A DNA stretch of 53,886 bases from Lacticaseibacillus yichunensis (GTDB taxonomy: Bacteria; Bacillota; Bacilli; Lactobacillales; Lactobacillaceae). The notes under the pieces were generated by a model. That model was not told the origin of the DNA, ran no database searches, and saw only the letters and a program-made list of their open reading frames with translations. The stretch spans positions 1 through 53,886 of the forward strand of contig NZ_RHOG01000015.1 of assembly GCF_003946405.1 (NCBI RefSeq). The letters are read 5' to 3'. A program made the position numbers and the translations under genes. Numbering within the stretch: position 1 is the first letter of the stretch; the number at the start of each line of letters is the position of its first letter. Below, in pieces: positions 46,177 through 53,299 of the stretch.

Positions 46177-47235
46177 ATGGCCAAGAAAAAGGCAAATCGG
46201 CACGCAAAAAAAACCGTTCAACGGTTGACGCCGGCGCAACAGGCGGCAATCAAGGACGGCCGCGTGCCGCTGGCTGACATGAAGCTGCCGCGCAAAGTCA
46301 AGTTCCGTGAATTTCTGAAAATGGCGTTCACGCGCATCAATGACGCGCAGATCGGGGCCGCGTCAGCGAGTTTGGCCTATTATGCACTGCTTTCACTTTT
46401 TCCCATGCTGATCACAGTGGGGAACTTGCTACCAGTATTCGGGCTGAGTTACGAAAATATCAGCGGCTATCTCACGCAGGTGGTGCCAAGCGATATCATG
46501 AAATGGATCGACCCGATCATCTCAAACCTGCTCAACAGCACCAGCGGCGGCATCCTTTCGATCGGGGCCGTCGCCACGTTGTGGGCGGCGGGGCTCGGCA
46601 TCAGCGGGCTGAAAAATGCGATGAACCGCGCGTATGGGGTGACCTCGTCCTCGAATTACCTGATCCAGCGGCTGCTGGCGATGGTGTCGATGTTCGTCTT
46701 GATCTTCCTGCTGGGCTCCGTCATGATCGCGTTTGCGTTTGGCCGCCAGTTCCTGGAATGGCTGGGGCCAATCGTCGGTCTGTCGGATGCCTGGCTGAAC
46801 ACCTTCAATGCGTTGCGTTGGCCCGTCACGGTGGCGGCGTTGTTGATCGTGATCTTGTTCATCGATTACTTTTTGCCAAACGTTCGCGTGAAGTTCCGGA
46901 CGATCTTGCCGGGCACCGCGTTCACCTCGGTAGGCTGGTTGCTGTTGGCGCAGGCGTTTTCCTGGTACATGAAGCAGTTCGGCACCCGGTATAACTCCTA
47001 TGGGACGATTGGGACGTTGATCGTGTTATTGCTGTGGTTGAATTTTTCGGCGATGATGCTGCTGATCGGCGTGGTGCTCAACGCCGTGATCGCAGAATAC
47101 TTCACAGGTGAGTTGCATCGTAGCCGCGGCAAGGTCCATGACTTTGTGCGCAAACGCGCAACACATTTTCGCACCCAGCGCGATGCCCGCGCGGCCGAAC
47201 ATGAAGTCGAAGAAACAACATCGCTCAACGAATAA
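46177..47235 (+). CDS. YihY/BrkB-family inner membrane protein
   Basis: 352-aa polytopic membrane protein of the YihY/virulence-factor BrkB family. It has a basic cytoplasmic N-terminus (MAKKKANRHAKKTVQRL), then about six transmembrane segments beginning with AASASLAYYALLSLFPMLI (about 61-79). The family block FRTILPGTAFTSVGWLL and NSYGTIGTLIVLLLWLNFSAMMLLIGVVLNAV precede a charged C-terminal tail. It was once misannotated as RNase BN; its true role is unknown. AAAGGAGCG precedes the ATG. Confidence 0.93.
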   Translation: MAKKKANRHAKKTVQRLTPAQQAAIKDGRVPLADMKLPRKVKFREFLKMAFTRINDAQIGAASASLAYYALLSLFPMLITVGNLLPVFGLSYENISGYLTQVVPSDIMKWIDPIISNLLNSTSGGILSIGAVATLWAAGLGISGLKNAMNRAYGVTSSSNYLIQRLLAMVSMFVLIFLLGSVMIAFAFGRQFLEWLGPIVGLSDAWLNTFNALRWPVTVAALLIVILFIDYFLPNVRVKFRTILPGTAFTSVGWLLLAQAFSWYMKQFGTRYNSYGTIGTLIVLLLWLNFSAMMLLIGVVLNAVIAEYFTGELHRSRGKVHDFVRKRATHFRTQRDARAAEHEVEETTSLNE

Positions 47236-47237
47236 AA

Positions 47238-47283
47238 GAAGCCTGTCGCATGCGGGTTAGAGATCTCATGCGACAGGCTTTTC
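47238..47283. terminator. Bidirectional terminator
   Basis: AAGCCTGTCGCATG pairs with CATGCGACAGGCTT, between the convergent YihY and peroxidase genes. Confidence 0.9.
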
Positions 47284-47330
47284 GATTCGGTTGCGTGAGG
47301 GCGTCTAACTGCTGTGGGTGCCGCGCTTGG

Positions 47331-47807
47331 TTAGTTTGCGAGCAGCTTGGCGATGTCTGGGGCGATCTTATCCGGCGTGGTCTTCGGCGCGTAACGCTTG
47401 ACCACATTGCCGTTTTGGTCGACCAGAAACTTGGTGAAATTCCACTTGATCGCCTTGCCAAGCGCACCCGGCGCGGCGTCCTTGAGCTCGTCGAACAGCG
47501 GCAGGGCATCGTCGCCGTTGACGCTGACCATGCTGTGCATCGGGAAGGTCACGCCATACGTGGTGCGACAGGCCTCCGCTGCGGCTTGCCCGTCTGCCAA
47601 CTCTTGATGGAATTGATCGGACGGAAAGCCCAGCACGACCAGCCCTTGGTCCTTGTATTCCTGATATAGCGCTTCAAGCCCGGCAAACTGCGGAGAAAAG
47701 CCACACTTGGTCGCGGTGTTCACGATCAGAAGCGGATGACCCGCATATTTGGCAAGCGTATAGTCCGTGCCATCTTCGAGCGTCACTTGTTCATCATAGA
47801 TCGACAT
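47331..47807 (-). CDS. Glutathione peroxidase-family thiol peroxidase
   Basis: 158-aa Gpx-family peroxidase that reduces hydroperoxides. The peroxidatic Cys35 lies in NTATKCGFSPQ, where selenoenzymes carry Sec. GLVVLGFPSDQF (about 55-66) and IKWNFTKFLVDQNGNVVKRYAP (with Trp and Asn of the catalytic tetrad) are conserved. Bacterial members usually depend on thioredoxin rather than glutathione. A second Cys (EACRTTYG, about residue 79) could act in resolution. The start at 47807 has only a weak AAGGCG. A TATAAT on the minus strand (47837-47832) offers a -10 box. Confidence 0.93.
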   Translation of the reverse strand: MSIYDEQVTLEDGTDYTLAKYAGHPLLIVNTATKCGFSPQFAGLEALYQEYKDQGLVVLGFPSDQFHQELADGQAAAEACRTTYGVTFPMHSMVSVNGDDALPLFDELKDAAPGALGKAIKWNFTKFLVDQNGNVVKRYAPKTTPDKIAPDIAKLLAN

Positions 47808-47912
47808 CTCTTTCGCCTTCTTTCTGTCTTTATTATACACTTTCGTTTTGTAAGCGTGATAGTTGTCAGCGCTAGACAAAAATAGACCGCCGCAGCGATC
47901 TTTTTTGCCCAA

Positions 47913-48371
47913 TTACATGGCAGCTTGTTTGTCGACCAAGTCCTTCGTGAATTTTTCAAGTGCGGTGATGTCATCGGCTTCTGGGGCGAGGTCAATCTTG
48001 ACGTTCGTCGCGCCTTGCGTGGCACCGGTCTCGGCAAACGCCTTGGCGAAGTCGTCGACACTTGTCGCAAAGGCGTCGTAGAATTTATCGCCACTGCCGC
48101 AGCAGCCGTACACTTTGCCGGTCAGGTCCAACTCTTTGAGATCCTCGTAAAAATCGACCGCTTCGTCGGGCAAGACGCCGTCGCCAACATCCGAATACGT
48201 GTAAGTTGCGACGACGCAGATATCCGCATCCTCAAAATCCTCGGCGACGGCCTGCGAAACTTCGGTGACCGTGGTGTCGACGCCATATTTTTGCAATTCG
48301 TCCTCAACGATGCCGGCGATCTCTTCGTTGTTGCCGGTCATGCTGGCATAGACGATCTTTGCCACTACCAT
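47913..48371 (-). CDS. Flavodoxin
   Basis: 152-aa FMN-binding electron carrier. The phosphate loop is VYASMTGNNEEIA (about 7-19); TYTYSDVGDGVLPD (about 57-70) and VYGCCGSGDKFYD (about 87-99) form the isoalloxazine-binding loops. Very acidic, as usual for flavodoxins. GGAAGG precedes the start at 48371. It lies upstream of the peroxidase on the same strand, 105 bp apart; the peroxidase has its own -10, so linkage is uncertain. Confidence 0.94.
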   Translation of the reverse strand: MVVAKIVYASMTGNNEEIAGIVEDELQKYGVDTTVTEVSQAVAEDFEDADICVVATYTYSDVGDGVLPDEAVDFYEDLKELDLTGKVYGCCGSGDKFYDAFATSVDDFAKAFAETGATQGATNVKIDLAPEADDITALEKFTKDLVDKQAAM

Positions 48372-48435
48372 GTGCTAACTTCCTTCCATCCTTGCGTTTT
48401 GTCCTAAGCATTATAGCAGACAAGCGGCGGGAAAA

Positions 48436-48853
48436 GAAAGGGTGCGGAGGTGCGCGTTTAGGGGTGGGCAGGTAGTGCGGGCTAGGCGGTTGATGGCGCA
48501 CTTGGCCATCGAGCGACCGGGCCGACTACATGTCCCACCCCTGCTCGGCGGAGCCCAACTAGAAAGGGTGCGGAGGTGCGCGGGATGGTGGGGCAGCTAG
48601 CTTGGCTCGGGTGCTTGGTGGCGTGCTTAGCCACCGAGTGCACGAGACAGTTAGATGTCCCCACCATGCGCACCGGAGCCCGACTAGAAAGGGTGCGGAG
48701 CCGAGCGTTTAGGGGTGGGCAGGTAGTGCGGGCTGGGCGGTTGATGGCGCACTTGGCCATCGAGCGACCGGGCCGACTACATGCCCCCCCTGCTCGGCGG
48801 AGCCCAATTAGAAAGGGTGCGGAGGTGCGCGGGATGGTGCCCCGCCTCGCCAC
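48436..48853. repeat. Family A hairpin repeats, three units plus half unit (array R7)
   Basis: Hairpins at 48449-48549, 48575-48674 and 48700-48798. The middle one has GGTGCGC/GCGCACC outer arms and GGATGGTGGGG/CCCCACCAT. The third has GCCGAGC/GCTCGGC, with a damaged right second arm (CCCCCCC). The first has a GGTGCGC left arm but a GCTCGGC right arm, which do not pair well, so it looks like a hybrid of two subtypes. A trailing left half (GGTGCGCGGGATGG) follows. Orientation matches R3 and R8. Confidence 0.9.
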
Positions 48854-48874
48854 CCTGTTTTCAGTTGCATCTTG

Positions 48875-48883
48875 TGTTACACT
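48875..48883 (+). promoter_or_regulatory. Extended -10 promoter of map
   Basis: TGT plus TACACT, about 23 bp after the last repeat sequence. Confidence 0.5.
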
Positions 48884-48935
48884 AAGTTTTGAAAATATTG
48901 AAGCAGAATGCCATTTTAAATAGGAGATGCGAATT

Positions 48936-49730
48936 TTGATCACATTAAAGTCGCCGCGTGAAATTGAGGGCATGGCAAAGTCCGGCGCAATCTTGGCCGG
49001 GATGCATAAGGCCGTCGCAGAGATCATCAAACCAGGGGTGTCGAGCTGGGAGATTGAAAAAGTCGGCCGTGAATATATTGAAAGTCACGGGGCGATTCCC
49101 GCGGAACTTGGTTTTGAGGGGTACAAATACGCCACCTGCGTCTCGATCAACGATGAAGTGGCGCATGCGGTGCCGCGCAAGGGTCTGTTTTTAAAGGAAG
49201 GCGACATCGTGGCGGTTGATACCGTCGTCGACTTCAACGGCTACTTCAGCGACTCCTGCTGGACATACGCGGTCGGTCAGATCTCTGAAGAGAAACAGAA
49301 ACTGATGGATGTCACCAAGAAGGCGCTGTATCTTGGCATCGATCAGGCCGTTGTCGGCAACCGGCTCGGCGATATCGGGTATGCGATTCAGCACTATACC
49401 GAAGATGAAAATGGGTACGGGGATGTCCGCGACCTGATCGGCCATGGCATTCAGCCCACGATGCACGAAGCGCCAAACGTGCCGCATTATGGCGAGCCCG
49501 GCCACGGCCTGCGTTTGAAGGCGGGCATGACCATCACGATCGAGCCGATGATCACCACCGGCACTTGGAAGATCAAGGCCAAGCAGGTGCCAAATGATGA
49601 TTGGGAATATTATGTGACCGCCGATGGTTCTCCGTGCGCCCAGTACGAGCACACGCTGGTCATCACCGATGACGGCCCAAAGATCTTGACCAGTCAGGAT
49701 CCGGAGTTTGACGCAAAATATCTCCTGTAA
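48936..49730 (+). CDS. map: Type I methionine aminopeptidase
   Basis: 264-aa dinuclear metalloenzyme that removes the initiator Met from new proteins. Metal ligands lie in VDTVVDFNGYFSD (two Asp; about 86-98), GHGIQPTMHEAPNV (His; about 168-181), IEPMI (Glu) and YEHTLVIT (Glu). An ATG at 48927 directly abuts AGGAG (48922-48926) and is too close. The in-frame TTG at 48936 lies 9 nt after the box and gives the usual MITLKSPREIE N-terminus, so it is preferred. Monocistronic, with a terminator. Confidence 0.96.
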   Translation: MITLKSPREIEGMAKSGAILAGMHKAVAEIIKPGVSSWEIEKVGREYIESHGAIPAELGFEGYKYATCVSINDEVAHAVPRKGLFLKEGDIVAVDTVVDFNGYFSDSCWTYAVGQISEEKQKLMDVTKKALYLGIDQAVVGNRLGDIGYAIQHYTEDENGYGDVRDLIGHGIQPTMHEAPNVPHYGEPGHGLRLKAGMTITIEPMITTGTWKIKAKQVPNDDWEYYVTADGSPCAQYEHTLVITDDGPKILTSQDPEFDAKYLL

Positions 49731-49735
49731 AAGAG

Positions 49736-49764
49736 GCGGGTCATCCCAGCGATGACCCGTTTTG
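49736..49764 (+). terminator. Rho-independent terminator after map
   Basis: GCGGGTCATC pairs with GATGACCCGT, then TTTTGTGT. Confidence 0.85.
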
Positions 49765-49769
49765 TGTGT

Positions 49770-49945
49770 CAGGGTGTGGAGGACCGCGGGATGGTCGAGT
49801 AGCTAGATTGGCTTGGGCGCTTGAGGCGGTCTTTGCCTCGAGTGCACGAGCCAACTAGATACCTCGACCATGCGGGCCGGAACCCAACTACAAAAGGTGC
49901 GGCGACCCGCGGGATGGCGGGGCAGCTAGTTCAGGCTGGAATCTT
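49770..49945. repeat. Family A hairpin repeats, one full and one truncated unit (array R8)
   Basis: Hairpin at 49784-49876: CCGC/GCGG, ATGGTCGAG/CTCGACCAT, CTAG/CTAG and GAGGC/GCCTC at the tip. The second unit (49896-49938) has only its 5' half (ACCCGCGGGATGGCGGGGCA, CTAG) and ends abruptly near the mvaK2 promoter. Confidence 0.87.
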
Positions 49946-49974
49946 TCCCGTGTCGACGAGAAAATCCAAAAAAG

Positions 49975-50003
49975 TTGCACGAAAGCCGTTCGTTCTCTAG
50001 AAT
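49975..50003 (+). promoter_or_regulatory. Promoter of the phosphomevalonate kinase gene
   Basis: TTGCAC, 17-bp spacer, TAGAAT: the best-spaced -35/-10 pair in the window. The predicted leader of about 90 nt includes a GCCCCGC/GCGGGC hairpin. Confidence 0.7.
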
Positions 50004-50098
50004 AGAAAAGGCTTTTCTTCAAAAAGAGTAACGCTTTTCGCGAGTTCGCCCCGCGGCTTGCGGGCAAGCGTATACTTCAGCATGGAGTTAATCAAAAA

Positions 50099-51193
50099 GT
50101 GAAGGGTTCTGATGGATTGGTAACAGCACAGGCGCCAGGCAAATTATATGTGGCTGGTGAATATGCAGTCGTTGAAACGGGGTACCCCGCGATCATCGTC
50201 GCAGTGGATCAGTTTGTGACCGTGAACGTGACGGCCGCAGCCGATGCCTATGGGAGCATCGTCTCCAAGCAATACCAGGAGAACTCCCTTTTTTGGCAGC
50301 GCAATGGCGACGAGATGGTCTTCGACAACCGCGATAATCCGTTTCACTATATTCTCTCGGCAATCAAGCTCACCGAGACCTACGCCCGCGAGCAGGGGAA
50401 AGACCTTGCGCTGTATCGGCTGGACATCGATTCAGACCTCGATTCGACCGATGGCAAAAAATACGGCTTGGGCAGTTCTGCGGCGGTCACCGTGGCCACG
50501 GTCAAAGCGCTGAACCTGTTTTACCAATTGAACATGACCCCGGACATGATCTACAAACTCGCCGCGATCGCCCATCTGGACATCCAGGGCAACGGCAGCT
50601 TGGGCGACATCGCCGCGTCTGTATATGGCGGGTGGATCGCCTATCGCAGTTTCGATAAATCCTGGCTGGCGGCACAGCGCCGCAATTATTCACTGAGTCA
50701 ACTGATCACGATGGATTGGCCGGAGCTTTCGATCGAGTTGTTGACGGCTCCGGCCGCCTTGAAGTTGGTGATCGGCTGGACCGGCTCGCCGGCTTCGACC
50801 AGCCAGCTCGTCGACAAGATCGCAATCGCCAAGGCTGAAAAACGGGCGCAGTACACCCAGTTCTTGGAGGCAAGCCGCGAGACCATCGAAAGTCTCATTC
50901 AGGGCTTCCGCGACAAGGCGCTAGAAAAAATTCAGGCGGGCATTCGCGACAATCGCCGACTGCTCAATGAGCTTGCGGCCTTTTCCGGCGTCGCCATCGA
51001 AACGCCGAAGCTGACGACCATGTGTGATCTGGCTGAATCAGTTGGCGGGGCCGCCAAGTCCTCTGGGGCAGGCGGCGGCGACTGCGGCATCGTCTTGTTG
51101 GATGAACAGATCGAGACCGCCCCGCTGTTTGATCAGTGGCGGGAACAGGCCATCGAACCGTTGACATTTCAGGTCCATGAGTTGGCAAAATAA
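50099..51193 (+). CDS. mvaK2: Phosphomevalonate kinase
   Basis: 364-aa GHMP-family kinase converting phosphomevalonate to diphosphomevalonate in the mevalonate route to isoprenoids. Motif 1 is APGKLYVAGEYAVVE, motif 2 the ATP loop KYGLGSSAAVTVATVKAL (about 121-138), and motif 3 GGAAKSSGAGGGDCGIVL (about 318-335). The start is ambiguous: GTG 50099 (weak GGAG 11 nt upstream) or in-frame TTG 50117 (GAAGGG 10 nt upstream). No other mevalonate gene adjoins it, although mvaK1-mvaD-mvaK2 operons are common in Gram-positive cocci. Confidence 0.93.
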   Translation: MKGSDGLVTAQAPGKLYVAGEYAVVETGYPAIIVAVDQFVTVNVTAAADAYGSIVSKQYQENSLFWQRNGDEMVFDNRDNPFHYILSAIKLTETYAREQGKDLALYRLDIDSDLDSTDGKKYGLGSSAAVTVATVKALNLFYQLNMTPDMIYKLAAIAHLDIQGNGSLGDIAASVYGGWIAYRSFDKSWLAAQRRNYSLSQLITMDWPELSIELLTAPAALKLVIGWTGSPASTSQLVDKIAIAKAEKRAQYTQFLEASRETIESLIQGFRDKALEKIQAGIRDNRRLLNELAAFSGVAIETPKLTTMCDLAESVGGAAKSSGAGGGDCGIVLLDEQIETAPLFDQWREQAIEPLTFQVHELAK

Positions 51194-51208
51194 AGCGAGA
51201 TAATAGAT

Positions 51209-51246
51209 ACACCTGGGCATGCATCGTGGCCTGGGTGTGTTTTTTC
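51209..51246 (+). terminator. Rho-independent terminator
   Basis: ACACCTGGGC pairs with GCCTGGGTGT (two G-U), then a run of seven T. Confidence 0.88.
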
Positions 51247-51379
51247 TCCGGCAGCAGGTTTTCCTCAGCCGAAAAATAGGCCCCAGCAAGATTGCAGGAC
51301 GCAGGATGATTTTTCCCGAAATGTGATGCGCGACTGGCTGGCTAAGTATGCGACTATCGCTCTGACAGGAGGGTGCGCG

Positions 51380-51952
51380 ATGAACAGGGGCAGGCTAGAG
51401 GCGTTTACGGATGCGGTGATCGCGATCGCGGCGACCATCATGGTGCTGGAGCTGCGGCCGCCAAAATCAGTCAGCTTGCGCGGCTTGGCGGCGGATTGGC
51501 CGATCATGGTCGCTTATGTTTTCAGCTTCACGATGATCTATGTGGTTTGGTATTCCCACCACAATCTTTTCAACAAGGCAAAGATCATCTCGACCAGGAC
51601 GTACCTTTTCAACGGTTTGTGGTTGTTCAGCCTGACCTTAGTGCCGGCCAGCACTGCCTGGGTGGGGCAACACGCCGACAAAACGCTGCCGGAAGTCGTT
51701 TACCTTGGGGTGCTCTTGCTGTGGTCGCTGGCGTTTCAGCTGATGGACGAGTCGGTGATCAAGGACAATCCCGGCATTAGTCGTGATGTCTCGAACAATG
51801 TGGCGGCGCGGCTGTGGCTCTATGGCGGGTATGTTGCCGGCATTTTGGTCGCGCTGGTGTGGCCGATCGGGGCGCTGCTCATCGTCGGCGGCATTAGTCT
51901 CGGATTGACGGGGCAATTGTTGCGCACCAAGCCGACGCCGGTGAATAAGTGA
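51380..51952 (+). CDS. TMEM175-family (DUF1211) putative potassium channel
   Basis: 190-aa membrane protein with about six hydrophobic segments. The N-terminal RLEAFTDAVIAIAATIMVLEL (about 4-24) matches the R-x-x-x-F(S/T)D pore-lining motif of bacterial TMEM175 proteins, which form tetrameric K+-conducting channels. YVVWYSHHNLFNKAKII (about 55-71) is also typical. AGGAGGGTG precedes the ATG at 51380. Single gene with its own terminator. Confidence 0.88.
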   Translation: MNRGRLEAFTDAVIAIAATIMVLELRPPKSVSLRGLAADWPIMVAYVFSFTMIYVVWYSHHNLFNKAKIISTRTYLFNGLWLFSLTLVPASTAWVGQHADKTLPEVVYLGVLLLWSLAFQLMDESVIKDNPGISRDVSNNVAARLWLYGGYVAGILVALVWPIGALLIVGGISLGLTGQLLRTKPTPVNK

Positions 51953-51977
51953 AATAGGGTCGTGTCGAGATAAAAAT

Positions 51978-52012
51978 AGCCCGCTGCGTTTTTTGCGCAG
52001 GGGGCTTCTTTT
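51978..52012 (+). terminator. Rho-independent terminator
   Basis: AGCCCGCTGCG pairs with CGCAGGGGGCT with one mismatch, then TTCTTTT. Confidence 0.8.
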
Positions 52013-52106
52013 GACAACGCTTCAAAAAATTTGTCGATCTTGGTTGCAACGATGGCTCGCGACACTGCGAATAGCCGTCCTCTGTGACACTTTTTTCCAA
52101 AAACTA

Positions 52107-52931
52107 TTACAGCGTGCTGGCCAAGGTGATCACGGTGCGCTGGCGCCACGGCTCGCCCGGCTGAAGGTGCAAGGCCCCGTCATCGGGTGCAACGAGTGGC
52201 CGCAAGCCCGCGGCGATGTGGGGCTGGCCGACGATGCCGTTGAAGTTGTCCACGGCGCTGATCTGCGGATACGAGCTGACGCAAAGGCCAGGCGCATCAG
52301 TCTCAAGGGCGAGTTGCCAAAGCGGCGCAGTCAGGGTGGCTGTCGTTTCCTTCGTCAGGCGGTCAACCACCGGCATCTCAACGGTTTTGGCGCCGAGGGT
52401 CAGCCGTTGGTCCATGATCGTCTGGGCCGGGTCACCAGTCAAGGCAAACGCGAGGTCGATCGTCGGCCGCAGTGCGACTGGTTCGCTGGTCTCGATCCAC
52501 CAGTCGATCGTCCAATGATTGTCGTTGTCCAAGGTGTGTGCGATCTTCACCTCGCGCGCGCCGGGCAGGCCATCTGCGCCGTCCGGCAAGCGCAGGCTCA
52601 TGATCAAGGTCGCGCTGTCGCCGTGGCGCTGCAGGTCGCCTTGCCAATTGAAATTTTGCCAGCCATTGTGGGGATGCGAGGTGGCATCTTGCAGGTCCGG
52701 TCCCAAGACGGCGCCAAATGTGCCCGGCCGCTCCAAATAATCCTGTAAGGTGACATAGCCCAACAACAGATTGGGGTTGCCGCCCGGATGATGTGGACTG
52801 GGTAGGCGCAACCGCTGGACTCTGGCGCCAAAGGTGATGAAACTGAGCGACATTTCGCGATCATTTTCGATCGTGTACTGGGTGATCTCCTGTTTGCCGA
52901 CGCGCGCAAACAGCTTCGTGGATAATTGCAT
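52107..52931 (-). CDS. Aldose 1-epimerase (GalM)-fold protein, catalytic residues not evident
   Basis: 274-aa beta-sandwich protein of the galactose-mutarotase superfamily. The N-terminus (YTIENDREMSLSFITFGARVQRLRLPS, LLLGYVTLQDYLERPGTFGAVLGP) and C-terminus (LHLQPGEPW) follow GalM. However, the NHxYFNL motif with the catalytic His is replaced by PTIDLAFAL, and the catalytic Glu segment (LEPQ-PDA) reads GLRPLVAPDDG. The protein is also about 60 residues shorter than GalM. It may bind sugars without mutarotase activity. The start at 52931 follows AAGGGAAG, and a cre-like sequence overlaps it. Confidence 0.78.
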   Translation of the reverse strand: MQLSTKLFARVGKQEITQYTIENDREMSLSFITFGARVQRLRLPSPHHPGGNPNLLLGYVTLQDYLERPGTFGAVLGPDLQDATSHPHNGWQNFNWQGDLQRHGDSATLIMSLRLPDGADGLPGAREVKIAHTLDNDNHWTIDWWIETSEPVALRPTIDLAFALTGDPAQTIMDQRLTLGAKTVEMPVVDRLTKETTATLTAPLWQLALETDAPGLCVSSYPQISAVDNFNGIVGQPHIAAGLRPLVAPDDGALHLQPGEPWRQRTVITLASTL

Positions 52932-52944
52932 GCAACCGCTTCCC
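52931..52944 (-). promoter_or_regulatory. cre-like site overlapping the GalM-like start codon
   Basis: On the minus strand GGGAAGCGGTTGCA matches 11 of 14 positions of TGWAANCGNTNWCA, including the AAnCGnT core. It would suit CcpA control of a sugar gene. Its overlap with the ribosome binding site leaves room for coincidence. Confidence 0.35.
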
Positions 52945-52949
52945 TTCAT

Positions 52950-53269
52950 TTTTTTTTTTGGGGCGAGAACCCTCTGACTGTTGTCAGAGGAGGTAAGCCC
53001 GCTGTCGCTGATGTTAGTCAGCCTTTTTGCTTGGGCGTCCCGCCTTCTCCCTTCTGTTTTTGGATTTTAAAGATAATTAGTGGCTGTTTCTCTGGACATA
53101 TCACCAGGTGTCTCAATCCAATAGCTATGGAGACCCATAGTGGTGAAAGATTTACGCTGGCCCTTAACGTATGAATTAAATAATCTTAAAAAATATATAC
53201 AGTGCCCGTATTTACCTATAAAGATAATTATTTGGACAGATAGACTCGCCAGATTCTACCATTCCATTG
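52950..53269 (+). other. Structured, partly AT-rich gene-free stretch upstream of tnpB
   Basis: It starts with ten T, then GGGC...CCTCTGAC-TGTT-GTCAGAGG...GCCC (52961-53000, perfect 8-bp inner stem) and GCTGA/TCAGC followed by five T (53007-53028). A second inverted repeat, TCACCA...GTCTC / GAGAC...TGGTGA, lies at 53101-53146. AAAGATAATTA occurs twice, at 53069 and 53220. Composition differs from the GC-rich surroundings. It may contain the left end of the insertion sequence, or IS remnants. Confidence 0.5.
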
Positions 53270-53275
53270 TATAAT
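53270..53275 (+). promoter_or_regulatory. -10 box upstream of tnpB
   Basis: Perfect TATAAT, 25 nt before the ATG. No -35 at normal spacing. Confidence 0.4.
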
Positions 53276-53299
53276 TTAGGCGTAAGGAGGTGAAACTAT

